Positions 12,457 through 24,956 of a stretch of 64,000 nucleotides of DNA are shown here, piece after piece; position 1 is the first letter of the stretch, and every line of letters begins with the position of its first letter. Both the position numbers and the translations under genes were made by a program. The stretch covers positions 9,467,861 through 9,531,860 of the forward strand of contig ML681964.1 of the NCBI GenBank assembly GCA_007922195.1, given 5' to 3'. The stretch is from Podocnemis expansa (Eukaryota > Chordata > Testudines > Podocnemididae). The notes below the pieces were generated by a model, which was not told the origin of the DNA, ran no database searches, and was given only the letters and a program-made list of their open reading frames with translations.

Positions 12457-13373
12457 CTGAGGGGAGGCCTCTACAGACAGAGACATTGCTGTTTGCAGCT
12501 GGGGGTGAGCCACTAAGGACTGTGACTTTTGCTACCACCACCCCCAGCTGCCCCCTCCCTGGCCTCCCCTCCCTTCCAGAGGGCAGCAGGCTCCCCAGCC
12601 ATCAAGGACTTTGTGGGACTGTTTGAGCAGCAGGGACCTGAATACCTGCTCCAGTAGCAGTAGCTCCCCTTCCCCATTGCCCAGCCCCTGGTTCCCCACC
12701 CAGCAGTGGCTGGAGGGCCTCCCACCCTCTGTCCTGCCCTCCAGCCGGTTCAGTGTCCCCCTACTCCCACCAGACCCCACTCCCCAGGTTAGGAGTCCCC
12801 CCCAGCCCCACAGTTTGTTTAGTTCCCCTGCCCTACACCAACCCCAAAGCTTGTTTGTTTGGTTTACTCACCCTCCCCTGCCCCACCCTTCAGCCTCACT
12901 GTTTGCCTCCTCTGCCTCTCCCTGCCCCGCCCGCGGTTCCCTCAGCCCCGCCCCCAGCCAGGAGCTGAAGTCTATGGTCCTCCCTACCTGACTGTTTTGT
13001 TTAGTTTCCCCCTGGTTCACTGCACCTCCCTCAACAACTGACTTCCCCCCCCCAAGTGCAGCCGGAGGACCGGCTCCCTCACCCCATTTGAGCCCCTGTT
13101 CCCTTCCCAGGTGCCCTCCTCCCCAGCCTCCAGCCTAGCGGGGAGGAGTGGTCTGCCAACCCCTTCCTCACCCCCTACCACAGTCCCCTGCCCTCCCATT
13201 GCTCATCTCCTCTCCCCTGTCCCTGTTCCTGTCCACGCCCTCCTCCCGTTTGCAAACTCAGTGGGGAGGAGTGGTCTTCCCCTCCCATAGCCTTTGTCCC
13301 GAGCCACCCGCCCCGGCCTTTCCCACCCCCCCACTACTGGTCTCCTTCCCAGACCCCTCCCACCCAAGGGGAG

Positions 13374-16200
13374 ATGGAGAGCTCCTCTGCCCCTCTCCCT
13401 CCACCTGCTCCCCCATCCACCTCTGCGGCTATCCCTTCGACCGCCGCCGCTGCTCCTGCCACCATCGGTGCCCCCAACCTAGGGGCGCCAGTGGCGGCAG
13501 CGGGCACGGGAGGGGCCTCCAACTCTGCTGCTGCCCCGACCACCTCAGCTGGCTGCAAAAGCCGGCAGAAGGGGGCAGGCAAGGGCCATGCCGTCACCGT
13601 AGCCGTGTCATCGGCCGCGGTCCCCTCGTCCCCTGCCGTTCCCTCCACCAGCTCTGGGGGTGTTCCTGCCCCCAGGGCGTACGCCCAGGTGGCTGCCATC
13701 CCTCCACCCACCGCTGCACCACCTGCCCGAGCTGCCTCCTTGCCTACCACCTCTGGCAGCCGGGGCCCCTTCTCCACCTTAACCAGGAGGCACGGGGTCC
13801 GTTGCCTCCTGGTGGCTGCCTCCCCGCACATGGAGACCTACGTGCGGGTGATGGCGAGGGTGGTGGGGCCCTCGGCGATCGTGGCGGCCTCCAAAATGTA
13901 TGGTAAGGTCGTGTTCTTCCTGTCCACGGAGGCCGCCGCGCAGGAGGCGGTGGTGAAGGGCCTGGGGGTGGGGGGCGTCTACGTCCCTATAGAGCCCCTG
14001 GAGGACCTGGGTGTACGGGTGGTCCTCACCTCTGTCCTGCCCTTCCTCCCCAACTCTGCCTTGCTTCCCCTTCTCTCCACCCTGGGGAAGCCGATTTCTA
14101 CCATCAGCCCTCTCCCGTTGGGCTGTAAGGACCCCACCCTCCATCACGTCCTGTCCTTCCGCCGCCAAGTGCAACTCCAACTGCCGCCAGCGGGGACGCG
14201 TGACGGAGTGGCTTTGGAGGGGTCCTTCCTAGTGCCCCACCAAGGGGCACTGTATCGGATTCATTACGCCTCGGGAGAAGCCCGGTGCTTCCTGTGTAGG
14301 GCCACGGGGCACGTCCGGAGGGACTGCCCCCTGGCCCACACTGGAGAAGGAGCAATTGGGCTCCCCGAGGCAGCAACAGGCGCCGGCCGCAACATCGTCG
14401 GAGACCCTGAGTCTCCAGCCACCGGAGCAGCCCCTCCTCCTCCTGGCCCCATGCCACCTGGGCCCTTGGAGGAGAGGGGGGAAGAGGTGGCCGGACCCCA
14501 GCAGGGAGAGGGCTCACCCCAGGGGGAGGGTTCCCATCCCCCTGCTGTCCCGCCCTCCTCCCTTCCCCCCATGGCATCCTCGCCCTTGCCGCCCGCTTCT
14601 GCCCCCTCCGCTGGCCAGCCCTCCACCACCACCTCGGACGGCTGGGTTCTCGTCGTGGAGAAAGGCGGCAAACGCCGGAAGGTCCAGGCCCTCCCGAGTG
14701 GGGGGGAGGCCCCCCAACAGCCATCACGGGGGGCCAGTAACAACAATGGACCTATGGACACCGATGGGCCTTCCGGTGTGACCCCTGACGAAGGCCAGCA
14801 GGAGGCCCCAGCTGAGGCCATGGAAGCAGCAGCACAGGGGGGCAGTGCTGCCCCCCTGCTGGAGGCCCTCCCAGATCCCTCCCCCGGGGAGGCCGCAGAG
14901 GGAGCCGCTCGCCCCGCCACTGAGCCACCTGCGCCACCTTTGCCCGCCACTGGCACCGAGGTGACGCCCCCCCCCCGGTGCCTGCTGTGGCGGCACCTAT
15001 CGTGGCGGGGAGCGGGCTCGGCTCCATTTACGCGGAGATCGAGGCCCTGGATCTGACCCCAGTTGTCTCGGGGGAGGACGATCCCCCCCCCCAGTGGGCC
15101 TCGATCTGGGTGGCGATTTGCTTCTGCCGCCCCCTCCCTTCCCCCAAGCCCATCCACCGCCTGCTATCCCCACCCTTACCCCAGGGACGCCCCCGGAATG
15201 CTCCACCTGCCCGGCGGCGCTCGGGGTCCTGTTTCCACTTGTGGCCACCGAGCAGCTGGGCCCCGGGGGACTGTCCCTGGTTGAACAGCTGCCCCCTCTC
15301 CCCCCTGATAGTCCCGAACACTGTCCCCCCAAGTCCGGCGCTGAGGCGATGGACACCGCCCCCCACCTGCAACCTGTGCCTAGCGCCGGCGGGGATCCCT
15401 TGCCCGACCCATCATCTCCTGCTCCCGTGCCCCGTCGAAGGGAGCCGCACCCCGGTGGTCAGACCACCGGGGACCCCATCCCCATTCCCGGCCCCACCCT
15501 TGACGCTGTTCCTGCCCCTCTCATTACCCCGGTCCCTAACGTTGTCCTCACTGCCCCACCCACTCGCACCCCAAACCCTGCCCTAGACCCCTCCCCTGTT
15601 GCTGCCCCCCCTGGGGTCGTGTCACCTCTCCTTTCTACCGATGACTCCCGGGGGGTGGCGTTCGCGGCCCCCACCCTGACCGGGGCTGCAGTTCTCCCTC
15701 CTCCGCCCCTTCCCCTTGTGCCGGGGGTCGGACTGGACACCGCGGCACCTCTGCCATCGGCGCCGCGACGGGGCTCTGTGCCCTGTCTGTCCATCCCGGC
15801 TGGTCACGGGGCCGACACGGGGACCCGGCTGGAGGACGGCCGGGACCCCTTCGCCCCGGATCCCCTGGCGCTGCGGGACGAGCTCCGTGCCTTCCTGGCC
15901 GACACTCGTGGGACCAGGAACCGGGTGGAGCTCGCCCTGCAGTGTTGGGGAAATTTCCACCTCATCCTCCAGGCCGTGAGGGCCCTACTGAAAGAGGGAA
16001 AGGGGACCGGGAAGCGGGACAACACGGCCTACCAGAGGGCTCGCAGCTTCCGTGACTCCCTGATGGCCTTTGGGGTAGGTCACGGACTGTTGGGTGGCCC
16101 GACGGAGGCTTGTGTTGTTCCTGCCGCCCCTGTGGACCCCCCCCCCAGCCCTCCTCATGGCCCCAATCACTCTCGCCACCTTGAACGCCAGGGGCTGTAG
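13374..16200 (+). pseudogene. Tx1 LINE ORF1, gag-like CCHC zinc-knuckle protein (two frameshifts)
   Basis: ORF1 of Tx1-group LINEs encodes a nucleic-acid-binding, gag-like protein that packages element RNA. From ATG 13374 the first frame runs 560 codons to 15056. Its N-terminal 130 residues are Ala/Pro/Ser-rich. A more ordered middle section follows, then one zinc knuckle CFLCRATGHVRRDC (C-x2-C-x4-H-x4-C) near residue 305, then a long Pro/Gly-rich linker. The conserved protein thread leaves this frame at a 10-C run (14967-14976) and continues in the frame of VPAVAAPIVAGSGLGSIYAE. It shifts again at a second 10-C run (15083-15092) into the frame ending at 16200. That last part holds a conserved helical segment (DELRAFLADTRGTRNRVELA and beyond). 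Both breaks are at homopolymers and could be sequencing errors. The end overlaps the ORF2 start by 44 nt. Confidence 0.82.
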
Positions 16201-19200
16201 GATGGGTCTCCGCAGGACCCAGGTGCCCTCCTTCCTTCGGGAGGGGGACTACTCTGTGGTGTTCCTGCAGGAGACCCATACGGATCCAGCCGCCGAGGCC
16301 AGCTGGCGGCTGGAATGGGGGAACGGGGTGTTTTTCAGTCACCTTTCCACCCGCTCTGGCGGTGTGGCCACCCTGTTCTCCCCCGACCTACGGCCCGAGG
16401 TGCTGGGGGTTGCCGAGGTCGTGCCGGGCCGCCTGCTGCACCTCTGGGTCCGCATGGAGGGGCTGGCATTGAACCTGATCAATGTCTACGCCCCGACATC
16501 GGGCCCGGAGCGCACGCCCTTCTTTCAGCGGGCGGCCGCCTTCCTCGGCACCTTAGATCCGCAGGAGTGCCTGGTCCTGGGTGGGGATTTCAACATCACC
16601 CTTGAGGACCGGGACCGCTCAGGTACCGAGCAGTACCAGGTTGCCGCAGACGTCCTCCGGGAGATGATCGACCATCACTCCCTGGTGGACGTCTGGCGCG
16701 ACCACCACCCGGACGATGAGGTCACCTTCACCTTTGTCCGGGTGGGGGCGGCCCAGCTGCAGCACTCCCGGTTGGATCGCATTTATCTATCCCGTCGCCA
16801 CCTTGCACGAGCCCACTCCTCCAGCATTAGGCCGGCCCCCTTCTCAGATCACCACTTGGTGACCGTGACGGCCTCTCTCATGGCGGAGAGGCCGGGGCCG
16901 GCCTACTGGCACTTCAACAACAGCCTGCTGGAGGACATGGGCTTCGTGGCATCCTTCCAGGAGTTCTGGCTGGCCTGGTGGGCGCAGAGGCACGCCTTTC
17001 CCTCGGCGCGGCGCTGGTGGGACATGGGGAAGGTGCGCGCCCGGCTCTTCTGCCATGACTACACTTGGGGGGCCAGCCGGCGGAGGGATGCGGCGATAGA
17101 GCAGCTGGAATGGGAGGTCTTGGAGCTGGAGAGGCGCCTGGCCACCAGCCCCGAGGATCCATCCCTCCGCGGAGCGTACCGGGAGAAGCAGGAGGAGCTC
17201 CAGGCCCTCGAGGACCTTCAGGCCCGGGGAGCCTTTGTTCGATCCCGCATCCACCTCCTCCGGGAGATGGACCGGGGCTCCCGCTTCTTCTATGCCCTGG
17301 AGAAACGGAGGGGGGCTCGGAAGCATGTCACCTGCCTCCTCGCTGAGGATGGCACCCCCCTCACGGACCCGGAGGAGATGCGTGGAAGGGCCAGGGCCTT
17401 CTACGCCAGCCTTTTCTCCCCGGATCCGACCGAAGCCGACGCCCGTAGGGTGCTCTGGAATGAACTCCCCGCGCTCAGCACGGGCGACCGGAACCGGCTG
17501 GAGCTTCCTCTCACTCTGGCCAAGTTCACGGAAGCCCTCCGTCGCATGCCCAATAACAAGTCCCTGGGTATGGACGGGCTGACCGTGGAGTTCTACCGCG
17601 CGTTCTGGGACGTCCTCAGCCCGGACCTGGCCGTTGTCTGGGCCGAATCCGAGGGAAGCGGGGAGCTCCCCCTCTCTTGCTGGCGGGCCGTGCTAGCCCT
17701 GCTGCCCAAGAAGGGGGACCTCCGCGACCTTCGGAACTGGCGTCCCGTCTCGCTCCTCTGCACGGACTACAAGATAATGGCCAAGGCCATCTCGCTGTGG
17801 CTTGGGTCCGTGCTGCAGGACGTGGTCCATCCTGACCAGACCTACACCGTCCCAGGCCGGTCCATCTTCAACAACCTGTACCTGGTCTGGGATCTCCTGG
17901 AGCTCGGGTATAGGGACGGTCTGTCGTTTGCCCTCCTGGCCCTGGACCAGGAGAAAGCATTTGACAGGGTGGACTATGGGTACCTCCTGGGCACCCTGCA
18001 GGCCTTCGGCTTCAGGCCACGCTTTGTGGGTTTTCTCCGGGTGCTGTACGCCTCCGCAGAGTGCCTGGTCAAGCTCAACTGGACCCTGACCGAGCCGGTC
18101 ATCTTCGGGGGAGGAGTGCGTCAAGGCTGCCCGCTGTCGGGCCAGCTGTGTGCTCTGGCCATCGAGCCCTTCCTTTGTCTCCTCCGTTGGAGGTTGACGG
18201 GGTTGGTGCTCCGTGAGCCGGAGCTGAGGCTGATCCTGTCAGCGTACGCCGATGACGTGCTCCTCGCGGTCCAGGACCCGGGCGACCTGGGCCGGTTGGA
18301 GGCATGCCAGGCCATCTACTCGGCGGCCTCCTCCGCCCGGGTCAACTGGGTCAAGAGCTCTGGCCTGATGGTAGGGGCCGGGTGGTCGGCGGGCCCCCTC
18401 CCGCCCGCGCTTCAAGCCATCCGGTGGAGCGCGGGTCTGCTGCTCTATCTCGGCGTTTACCTTTCTGCCACCCATCGCTCCCCGGACGAGAACTGGTGCG
18501 ATTTGGAGGATAGGGTCGTTGGGCGGCTGCGGAGATGGACGGGACTGCTGCGGTGCCTCTCTCTCCGTGGGAGGGCACTGGTGGTCAACCAGCTCATCCT
18601 GTCCATGCTCTGGCATCGGCTCAACACCCTGGTCCCGCCCCCCGATGTTCCTGGCCCACCTCCAGAAGACAGTTCTGGAGTTCTTCTGGCCAGGACTGCA
18701 CTGGGTCTCTGCAGGGATTCTGAGCCTCCCCCTGGAGGAAGGAGGGCAGGGCCTGTGCTGTGTCCACAGCCAGGTCCACACCTTCCGCCTCCAGGCCCTG
18801 CAGAGACTCCTTTATGGTGCAGGTAGTCCGGCGTGGAGCCACCTGGCACGCGCTCTCCTCTGCCGCTACCGAGGGCTCCGATACAACCGGCAGCTCTTTT
18901 ATATCCAGCTGAGAGGTGGTCCGCGAGACCTCTCCAAGCTGCCGGCCTTCTACCAGGACTTCCTCCGGACCTGGAGGCTTCTTTTAGCCTCTAGGGCCCT
19001 TGTGTGCACCGAGGGGGAGGACCTCCTCGCGGAGCCCCTGCTACACAACCCCCATCTACGTATGCAGGTGGCGGAGGCCCCCTCCGTGAGGCGGTGGTTG
19101 GTCCTGGCAGGTGTCACCAGGATCGGAGACCTCCTGGACTACGCCCAGGGGGACTGGGTGGATCCCCTCGCGCTTGCCCGGCGCATGGGGCTCTCCACCC

Positions 19201-20078
19201 TTCGCACCCCCCGGCACCTACTCCAGGAGGTGAGGGCGGCTCTGCCCCCCTCTGCTTGGGCCTACCTCGAGCGGGTTCTGCGAGAGGGTACTCCTCACCC
19301 CCCTCTCAGTCCTGGCCCTCCGGAGCTTGCCATCGGGCCCCGGCCCCGCGAGCCCCCCCGGCAGTCCCTGTCCCATACGCCAAGCCGGCTGCTGGACTTG
19401 CAGCCGGTCCCCTTCCGAACTGCACCCCGACAATATCTGTACACGCTCGTGCTCCACACCATCCATTTCCTCGCCCTCGCGTCCTGCCCCGATACCAAAT
19501 GGCGGGACCTCCTTCCATCTGCAGAGGGTGAGGACCCCCGGTGGGCCAGCCTTTACTCTGCTCTGACCCCACGGCCCGCCGGGGACATCAGTTGGCAGCT
19601 CCTCCATGGAGCCGTGAGCACAGGCGTGTACTTGGCGCGGTTCACCATCCGCCCCGAGGCCTGCCCCTTTTGCGGCGTGAGGGAGACCCTGGCGCACGCT
19701 TACACAGAATGTGCCAGGTTGCAGCCCCTTTTCCGGCTCCTCCGGAACCTCTTCCTGAGGTTCTGGCTGCACTTTTCCCCACACATGTTCCTTTATGCAC
19801 TCCCTATCCAAGGCCCCACAAAGTCACGGGACCGCCTCGCCAACCTCCTCCTGGCCTCCGCGAAACAGGCCATCTACAAGACCAGAGAGAGGAGGTTGGC
19901 TGAGGGAGGGGCCTGCGACTGTGGGGCTTATTTTCGGTCCCTCGTTCACGCACGTATCCGGGCAGAGTTCCCCTGGGCGGTGTCCACCGGCTCCCTCGAC
20001 AGCTTCCGGGAACAGTGGGCGCTGTCCGGGGTTCTCTGCTCGGTGTCCCCTTCCGAGTCCCTCATTATATACCTATGA
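16157..20078 (+). pseudogene. Tx1 LINE ORF2: AP endonuclease / reverse transcriptase (one frameshift)
   Basis: This is the replicase of the element, which nicks the target and primes reverse transcription there. ATG 16157 (MAPITLATLNARG) gives the usual start at the endonuclease fold; in-frame codons before it lack conserved sequence. Endonuclease motifs are LQETH (about residue 37), NVYAP (109), GGDFN (142) and SDHHLV (230). Reverse-transcriptase motifs include NWRPVSLLCTDYK (about 527), GVRQGCPLSGQL and the catalytic AYADD (about 696). A Cys/His cluster, CPFCGVRETLAHAYTEC, lies near residue 1168, as in zf-RVT domains. The frame breaks once, at a 6-C run (18638-18643). Protein similarity continues in the next frame to the stop at 20078. 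Total length of about 1,306 codons is near the known Tx1 ORF2 size. All catalytic motifs remain. Confidence 0.9.
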
Positions 20079-20216
20079 CCTCACACCTGTCCCTGTTTTT
20101 TCATTAGTTGTCCCAAGGACTCATTTGAAAGGGGGTCTAGTGCCACCTCCCCATAGGCTGGGGGAGGGGTTTTAGAAGTGGGTGGGCTGGCACCCACCCA
20201 CCACCGCCCGCTTTCA
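20079..20216 (+). other. Tx1 LINE 3' region
   Basis: After the ORF2 stop there are about 140 nt of moderately GC-rich sequence with a partly self-complementary GGGTGGGCTGGCACCCACCC stretch near 20180-20199. This could form the 3' hairpin recognised by the element's reverse transcriptase. No A-rich tail is visible. The exact 3' end is estimated from the composition change. Confidence 0.45.
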
Positions 20217-23150
20217 ATAGGATCACCCTCCTATAACCATCAGCCCTGGCTTTGTTACACATGGCATATTAGAGTCCTCCATCATAACAGTGTCTCCTGT
20301 CATTTAGAAGTTATAACAGATGAGGCTTTAACCATGTATGGTTATTAAAAATCCTATGACACTTTTTGGTGTCATGACCAAATTTAAGTTTGGATGGGGC
20401 AGAATGTTATTACCTAAATCACAATTTCAGTTGGTTAGCGTGCATTTCATTACAGCCAGAACTAGACTACTGTGCAGTAGTGATGTGTATGCTGTTAAAT
20501 AGATGCCTTGTTTGACCTTGCAGTTCAGCAGTAAGTGAAGTCATTTTTTTATGGAAACGTGTTAATGCATTTTATTGTGAACAGCTCCATATGAATGGCA
20601 GCTGATTATTTCTACCACTTTTAAATGTTAATAGCCGAACTAGCTTTTCAGAGAGGGGAGAAAATGAACAAGTATGCATTTGCTTGAGAAATCAGAAGTA
20701 TGAAGGCTAACAAGAGTCATGGGCCAGAAAAGAATTTGTCCCAGACTCCTCAAGGAAGTGCTAATAGGGACACAAATTTTTAGCAGAGAAATTTTTAATT
20801 TGTTGGGAACAAATTCCTATCTGGTCCTGGATTCTTGCTTGCCTTTAGACTTTCAATTTCTCAGTCAAATGTTCTGATGTATTTCTGATTTCTCTTTGTT
20901 TTATCATCCTTGTGAAATGTATTTCTCACCTTAGCAGCTGTCTCTTAGTCCTTCCTTCTGATTACCAAAGGAAATGAGAAAGACAGATTGTTTCTTGCAA
21001 TTTGACGAAACAGATGAGTTGGCTGATGCTGTTCAGGAACTGTAACATCTGTCTTCTGTGGAAACGAGGCAGGGGTCTGACAGAGACTTTCAAAATCTGC
21101 CGTGTTTCCTGCAAGCTCACAAGCCTAGGCTTCCAAGGACCATGGTCCCAGGATAGTCAGCCAAATGGTCTGGCTTTGAGGCTGGGACCCTGCAGCTTCC
21201 AGGGTCTGTGGCTCTGGAGAAGATAATCAGGCAGAATGTCTTTGAGTCAGGGACACTGGGGCACCCTTTTGAAAAATTTTGAAATGTTTGCTTTTTGTTC
21301 TGAATCAAAATAAATCCAAACACCTACATTTCCTTATGTGGAAGACTTCCTCCAACCAGCTCTATTCAGAAGCCCATTGAAATTGTCATCTCATGTCAGT
21401 TCTTGTCTGCTTATAGTCAAAGTGTGTCCATCACAAAACCCCAAACCACACATAGTGCTAATTGTCTGCCTTTCCAGTACTGCTTTCAGCAGATATAGCA
21501 AAAGTTGAATGTATGTGTAAACTGGTGGTCACTCCAACTCAGAATAAAGCATAGTGACAGATCAGTGTGGGGATGCTGTCATTACTCCTGCCTCTAATAT
21601 ACCTGTTCAGTGGCTAAATGCCTCAATTGCACCTTTTCAGAGCACTATGTTTACTAAAACATAATCCACAATCCAGATGTTTTTAAATTAATTACTTGCA
21701 GATACTTTAATGTACCACTGAAATTTCATCTGTCTCTCATCCAGCTCAGCTGTAATTTATATCCTAATTTTTACTATCAGATTCAGAGTTACCTTTTTAT
21801 CACTGACATCTCTAGCTGATATCTGGACCCACCCTGAGTGCTGCTCCTCACCTGTGCTTTTCTGCCAGCTCCCAGATAAAATAAGTTATGAAACTTGAAA
21901 ACTCTCCGCAACAGTCTTGTTCCACTTTGGTTAAGTGGCCAGCTCTTCTGTCTCAGCTTCACCACCTTTCTTGCACCTAAAATTCTTTGGTTTCTAATAC
22001 ATTTAATTCCCTTCTTTTTACATAACTATCGTGTCATGGTTCGAGAGCTTTAGGTTCCCCCTCTAGCTTTGTTAAGATGACTTAAGAGATCCTCCAGTGT
22101 AGACATAACCACTTAGAGGTAAATTGCCAACAAGTCACAGTCACCACATACTCAGCTATTGGTAGTTTTAATGACTGAATCGCCTGTCACCATAGCCTGT
22201 ATCATAGCTATGTCCTAGAACTCATGGATGTACAAGGAACTATCTATTTCCTTAGGGAAAAGTATCTGCCATCTAAGGGGGATATGTCCTTCTATTCCAT
22301 CCCACCAGTCATGAGCCAGAAGATTAAGTCAGCCAGTTCATAGCCAATTCCCACTACACTGTCCTTACATGCTGTCTGTCGCCATGCTTTTGCAGTTCAG
22401 CATTTTTAGGTGCTCCTACCTTGCTTAATCAGTTGTTGGTCTTCTCCCTACGCTGGGGTTTTCACTCTAAAAGTTTACTTAGGTTTTAATTTTAGGTTAG
22501 GAAATTGTTGTTTGACAAGATTTTACTGTATTCCACTGACAATGGAGTGACTCTCTCCCCTCAGTGCCAAACTCCCACTTAGAACAGCTGTCTTTGTGCT
22601 CATATTCAGGTTTCTTTCCACTGAGATCTGAATACTATTCCTTCATGAAGCAAAAGAACCACATCTTTTCTGTTGTATTCAGGCCTATGACTAGGTTTTG
22701 CCACATCTCCCCTGCTGGGCTTCACAAGAAAATCAGCATTAAAAGTGTCTGAGATTTTAGATATCTGATATTTGTGTTGCATTCTCTGATATCCTGGAAA
22801 TACAAAGCTTCTTTTAAAGAACAAATATCTTTTTTTCTTTGTGAGGGTACTCTGCAGCTATCGAAATGTAAAATGGTGGAAAACCATCTCCAGAACCAAC
22901 AATAGCAACAGCAAGGGTAGAAATGCTTCACTTCCTTAAGTGAGATATAAACTTCATGTGTATATATAAATACTAATATTATTCAGCACAAGTACTTCCA
23001 TTTTTCCTTTTTTCTTTCTTTAAAAATCAAGGAAACTAAATGCAAAAACATTCAAGTAACCTAAATTTATGATAAACTCCCCCAAAGTGGTTGCATCATT
23101 TAAATATAGCATTTAAGGGTCCAACAATGTTGACTGTATCACAAATAGAT
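20217..23150. other. KCNH8 intron, no gene seen
   Basis: AT-rich non-coding sequence. The short word TGTAGACATAACC near 22099-22111 resembles a decayed Harbinger-like MITE terminus, but no partner end was found. No exon or RNA gene recognised. Confidence 0.45.
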
Positions 23151-23151
23151 A

Positions 23152-23490
23152 CAGCAGAACCTCAAAGTTACAAACATCAGAGTTACAAACTGACCAGTCA
23201 ACCAGACACCTAGTTTGGAACTGGAAGAAAGCAATCTGGCAGCAGCAGAAACAAAAAACACCCCACCCCACACTCCATAAAAATAAAACCCCAAATATAG
23301 TTCAATACGGAGTTAAGTGTAAACTACTAAAAATATAAAGGGAAAGCAGAATTTTTCTTCTGCATAATATAATTTCAAAACTATTAAATCAATGCTCAGT
23401 TGTAAACTTCTGAAAGAACAGCCATCACATTTTGTCCAGAGTTGTAAACAACTTCCATTCCTGAGGTGTTTGTAATCTGAGGTGTTACTG
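23152..23490. mobile_element. Tc1/mariner-like (pogo/Tigger-type) MITE
   Basis: The left end CAGCAGAACCTCAAAGTTAC and the right end, ending TCTGAGGTGTTACTG, form inverted repeats of about 22 bp. TA flanks each side (23150-23151 and 23491-23492). The words GTTACAAAC and GTTTGTAA recur just inside the ends. The TA duplication and CAG...CTG ends with AACCTC are typical of pogo/Tigger-related elements. The interior is only about 300 bp and has no transposase ORF. Confidence 0.72.
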
Positions 23491-23492
23491 TA

Positions 23493-24222
23493 GTATTATT
23501 TCTTACTGTTATGATGATTAATGTGTATAATTTAGCAATATTAATATATGGTTTATGTTGTCAATGTAATACTATAACACTGGAGTACAGATTTTGAGAC
23601 TTCAAATAGATTATCAGCTGGTGTAAATATGCATAAATCTGTCCCATTATTCACAATGTTAATGCTTTAAGAAATTAACTGTTTTGTATTTCTTGATTTT
23701 GTGATTTTTAATTTTAACTTTGTTAATTTGTAATTTAACTTTAAAAGCTAAGTAATATATTTTTTCTGCATTTAATAATTAATCCCCATTATGAATTTTA
23801 AAAAATCTTAATAATTTGTTTTAGAAAACATTTTAATTCAAAGACTAGGGATGTCAAAACTAAACTGCTAGGGAATCCATTCTCGTGCTAACTAATTTTT
23901 CTCTTTTCTGTCTGTGATAGTGCAGCTATTAATCCTGCATCTGTTAAAGAGGGTTTGTTTTAAACAAGGTGAAAGAGCCTTCAAGTTACAAACTGAACTT
24001 GCACAGTACAGAACATACTGCTTGTCATTAGAAGGAAACTATTGGTTTTCCATTTTTATCTTCCTGGGTTCTGGGCATAATCAATTTACAAAGATTTAAA
24101 ACATCATGCATATGAGGGATTTTTTTAACTTAATAGCCATTTGTTTTGTTTTAAAATGTACATTCTTTTTTCCCTGTTATTCATACATATATTATGTTGC
24201 ATCCACATGCTGTATTATACTC
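23493..24222. other. KCNH8 intron, no gene seen
   Basis: Very AT-rich non-coding sequence between two MITEs. Nothing recognisable was found on either strand. Confidence 0.5.
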
Positions 24223-24225
24223 ATT

Positions 24226-24532
24226 GGATGTGTTCACACAGCAGTCTTATTTCGAAACAACAGAGGTTGTTTTGAAATAAGAAATGCCATGTTCACATGA
24301 CGTACCGGTGTTTCGAAACAATGGGTTCCGTTGTTTCGAAACAATCCCATCAGAACATGTTATTTCGAAACGACGGTGACTCGTTTCGAAATAACTTGTC
24401 TGAACATGCTATTTCGCTTTGAGCTTTTTTCCTTAATTCGAATTAACTTATTTTGAAACAATGCCTTATTTCGATACAAGTTGTTTCAAAACAACTTGTA
24501 TCGAAATAACCCCCCTGTGTGTGAACATAGCC
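24226..24532. mobile_element. Harbinger-like MITE, TTTCGAAA-rich (copy 3)
   Basis: Starts GGATGTGTTCACACAGCAGT and ends TGTGTGTGAACATAGCC, flanked by ATT on each side (24223-24225 and 24533-24535). The interior holds TTATTTCGAAACAACAGAGG and many further TTTCGAAA palindromes, plus TTGTATCGAAATAACCCC near the right end. It is very similar along its length to copy 5 (35599-35961), so these two form one subfamily with TGTTCACAC ends. Confidence 0.78.
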
Positions 24533-24764
24533 ATTCTCCTCTGATGAAATGAAACAGAGGGGAATGAAAACACACACATACACGATTTTGAAGTGATATA
24601 ACAAGGAACAATTTTAATTCCATATCTAGGGTAAATAAAGGCGTGACGTGGTCCTGTGAACGCATTTTCATGATTTGAAGTCAAAGTGCATGATTGGCTA
24701 GAATATTCTGAACTTGTATAGCAAGACAACTGAAATTTAAAAACAGCAAGGAATACTTCTAGTC

Positions 24765-24956
24765 CAGGGGTCTCAAACATGCGGCCCCTAAAGCTATTTC
24801 CTGTGTCCTGCAATGACATAATTGTTACCAATATTTACAATATCACTGTATGGAAAAGTTTCAGTGGTGCGGCCCTCGGGCTACCATACTAACCCTCATG
24901 TGGCCCTCTACTAGTCGTCATGCGGCCCACATGATGATTTGAGTTTGAGATCCCTG
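24765..24956. mobile_element. hAT-type non-autonomous DNA transposon
   Basis: The element starts CAGGGGTCTCAAACATGCGG and ends GAGTTTGAGATCCCTG, which are inverted repeats. A perfect 8-bp duplication TTCTAGTC lies at 24757-24764 and 24957-24964. The interior contains repeated TGCGGCCC words. An 8-bp duplication with CAGGGGTCTCAAAC ends is diagnostic of hAT. It is only 192 bp with no ORF, so it was mobilised in trans. Confidence 0.88.

Larger units (their letters stand above)
11590..13373 (+). other. Tx1 LINE 5' untranslated region
   Basis: About 1.8 kb of C-rich sequence upstream of ORF1. It is pyrimidine-biased on the plus strand and full of CCTCCC/CCTGCC words, which produces many long but meaningless ORFs in several frames, for example Pro/Leu-rich on plus and Gly/Ala-rich on minus. 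It holds an 11-unit CTG tract (12237-12269) and an ACC tract (12432-12456). It would be expected to carry the internal promoter of the element; no specific promoter motif was identified. Confidence 0.6.
11590..20216 (+). mobile_element. Tx1-group (L1 superfamily) LINE, nearly full length
   Basis: This is an abrupt GC-rich island within AT-rich flanks. It contains, in order, a long 5' untranslated region with CTG and ACC microsatellites, a gag-like ORF1 with a CCHC zinc knuckle, an ORF2 with an AP-type endonuclease, reverse transcriptase and C-terminal Cys/His motif, and a short 3' region. The order and the ORF2 size of about 1,306 codons fit Tx1-group elements. It lies antisense to KCNH8 within that gene's last intron. 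The ends are set by the composition change only. I saw no convincing target-site duplication and no poly(A) tail. ORF1 and ORF2 are broken only at runs of C (three places), so the copy is young or the runs are assembly errors. Confidence 0.88.

Noticed and set aside
14104..15157. Long Gly/Arg/Pro-rich minus-strand ORFs (207 and 297 codons)
   Set aside because: Antisense shadows of the GC-rich ORF1; the plus strand carries the zinc knuckle and the conserved protein thread.
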